Positions 63,001 to 64,000 of a stretch of 64,000 bases of DNA are shown piece after piece. The DNA lies in contig NZ_CP016809.1 in the NCBI RefSeq assembly GCF_002741055.1, positions 1,116,001 through 1,180,000 of the forward strand, given 5' to 3'. Each line of letters starts with the position of its first letter. The first letter of the stretch is position 1. The notes beneath the pieces are model-generated. The model was not told the DNA's origin and made no database searches. It was given only the letters and a program-made list of their open reading frames with translations. The position numbers and the translations under genes are program-made. The DNA comes from Paenibacillus ihbetae. Its GTDB lineage: Bacteria > Bacillota > Bacilli > Paenibacillales > Paenibacillaceae.

Positions 63001-63513
63001 TTAGCCGCGGTAATGCATTAAAATCTCAGACGCGACTTCATCCGCCGTCAGACCTGCGGTATCCACCATCAGATCGGCAAACCGATATTTATCGGCTCTT
63101 TCCATCAGGATGCTCTGCACTCGCTCTTCCACATTCCCCGCAAGCAGCGGCCGGTTGGCATCGCCCCGGACCCGTTCCACAATCGTATCGGCATCCGCCG
63201 TCAATGCAACGACCCAGCCTCCCCGCTTCATCGCCTCGCAATTCTCGGAACGGAGCACCGCTCCCCCTCCGGTCGCAATAACCTGGCTCGACCGATGCAG
63301 CACCTCACGCAGCGCCGCCGTTTCAAAATCCCGGAAGCGGCCCTCTCCGTCCGCTGCGAATAGATCCGGAATGCTCTTGCCGGCCATTCTCTCAATCTCG
63401 GCATCAAGATCGACCAGCGAATAGTTCAGATGCTCGGCGACGAGACGCCCAACGGTTGACTTCCCCGTTCCCATCATCCCGATCAGGATGATGTTCCCGC
63501 TCCTTGTATTCAA
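63001..63513 (-). CDS. aroK: Shikimate kinase
   Basis: 170 residues. Phosphorylates shikimate with ATP, the step before the one done by aroA product. P-loop GMMGTGKST (12-20), DLDAEIERMAG with the shikimate-binding Asp, FRDFETAALRE (Arg), ATGGGAV, and NRPLL lid near residue 119. Start: TTG 63513 with GGGGTG five bases ahead; no ATG lies close. It is convergent with the rhodanese gene and separate from aroA by it. No terminator was seen for it. Confidence 0.93.
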   Translation of the reverse strand: MNTRSGNIILIGMMGTGKSTVGRLVAEHLNYSLVDLDAEIERMAGKSIPDLFAADGEGRFRDFETAALREVLHRSSQVIATGGGAVLRSENCEAMKRGGWVVALTADADTIVERVRGDANRPLLAGNVEERVQSILMERADKYRFADLMVDTAGLTADEVASEILMHYRG

Positions 63514-63729
63514 TGCTACACCCCATTTGCTGCTTCACTATAAAGTTGTTCATATCATACCATAGCCCCAAAACTTTCGACAATGGATCTGGCTTACTCG
63601 CTTACCCGAACAATACGCGGCTTTAGTAAGGTTAACGGATAGATCTAATAGAAAGTCTAGTTTGGCCATCCGGATCATATAATGAAATGGAAGAATACAA
63701 GAATGAAAGAAAGGAGGAACCGCGTCCAT

Positions 63730-64000
63730 ATGTCCGACCACCGTTCCTCGATCGCTTCGGCGCCCTTGCGGATCCGCCGGATCCTCGATCCCTCCTATCC
63801 TCTGTGCAGGGAGGATGTGGTTTGGGTGCTTCATTTTGTACAAAAAAAAGTGGCTTCGAAGGATCCAGCCCTGCTGGATCTTTCAAAGCCACGTTTGCTG
63901 CAAAACTTCTACAGCTATTGCGAAGCCGCACTGCTCCTGTTCGGAAGCGGAAGCCATGTCCACGCCCAAAACGGCGACATTCGCAATTGCTTGCTGGAGG
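63730..64000 (+). CDS. Unidentified protein, N-terminal 90 codons (cut by window edge)
   Basis: Starts at ATG 63730 with AAAGGAGGA about 11 bases ahead and stays open to the window end. The start is MSDHRSSIASAPLRIRR; REDVVWVLHFVQKKVASKDP and a helical stretch (LLQNFYSYCEAALLLFGSG) follow. No family was recognised. Caution: bases 63842-63892 form a perfect-looking terminator in the minus direction inside the frame, so either a convergent gene ends just beyond, or the frame is not coding. Confidence 0.5.
   Translation, partial: MSDHRSSIASAPLRIRRILDPSYPLCREDVVWVLHFVQKKVASKDPALLDLSKPRLLQNFYSYCEAALLLFGSGSHVHAQNGDIRNCLLE
63842..63892 (-). terminator. Terminator-like hairpin, minus direction, at the window end
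   Basis: Minus strand GTGGCTTTGAAAGATCCAG pairs with CTGGATCCTTCGAAGCCAC (a few mismatches in the middle), then TTTTTTTT. It would end a minus-strand transcript coming from beyond base 64000. Confidence 0.6.

Noticed and set aside
1..64000. tRNA, rRNA, insertion sequence or prophage genes
   Set aside because: No cloverleaf, rRNA-like stretch, transposase, integrase or phage structural gene was recognised on either strand.

Overview
The window looks like a chromosomal segment of a spore-forming Firmicute, most likely Paenibacillus or a close relative. The evidence is the G+C-rich coding sequence with strong AGGAGG-type ribosome binding sites, a spoVM gene, YlbF/YlbG, YlaN and CcpA homologues, and a gene order close to the Bacillus subtilis ylo/recG cluster. 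No rRNA, tRNA, insertion sequence, prophage or CRISPR array was recognised. The 5' end cuts recG and the 3' end cuts an unidentified gene.

Bases 1-27 kb are a long, mostly minus-strand housekeeping block. Read in the direction of transcription it runs yloB-type Ca2+ ATPase, dapF, a homocysteine methyltransferase/MTHFR fusion, yicC, remA, gmk, rpoZ, coaBC, priA, def, fmt, rsmB, rlmN, prpC, prkC, rsgA, rpe, spoVM, then (after the plus-strand rpmB) fakA, degV and recG. Many neighbours overlap by 2-4 bases (coaBC/priA, def/fmt/rsmB, prpC/prkC). The block joins nucleotide, CoA and folate metabolism, translation initiation and rRNA modification, replication restart, and the PrkC/PrpC phospho-signalling pair. 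Compared with B. subtilis, yloU, thiN and sdaAB/sdaAA are missing from their usual places.

Bases 25-45 kb are mixed in orientation: rqcH, a PHP phosphoesterase, a LysR regulator, an unidentified 145-residue protein, ylbG-ricF, a two-gene module of an XPB-type helicase and a helicase-associated partner, an M20 amidohydrolase, a Nudix hydrolase, yugN-ftsW, an Asp23 protein, a Ca2+/H+ antiporter, ylaN, an HPr-like protein without the phospho-histidine loop, an M29 aminopeptidase, a lipoprotein and a GAF-GGDEF diguanylate cyclase.

Bases 45-64 kb follow the rpsD/acsA/ccpA neighbourhood of Bacillus: rpsD with a long leader, a repeat-filled gap, a class A penicillin-binding protein with two fibronectin-type domains, acsA divergent from acuA with a cre-like box between them, mtnN, ccpA, a frameshifted ytxJ (bacilliredoxin) remnant, an unidentified Cys-motif protein, a DJ-1/PfpI protein, an operon of a GlcNAc-type PTS permease with ptsI but no ptsH, a CoA-binding protein, aroA (EPSP synthase with unusual residues in the glyphosate pocket), a rhodanese and aroK.

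The least ordinary items are the XPB helicase pair, the His-less HPr-like protein near ccpA, the decayed ytxJ, the divergent EPSP synthase, the tandem-repeat gap after rpsD, and a structured leader ahead of fakA. I did not see a clearly new defence or mobile system.
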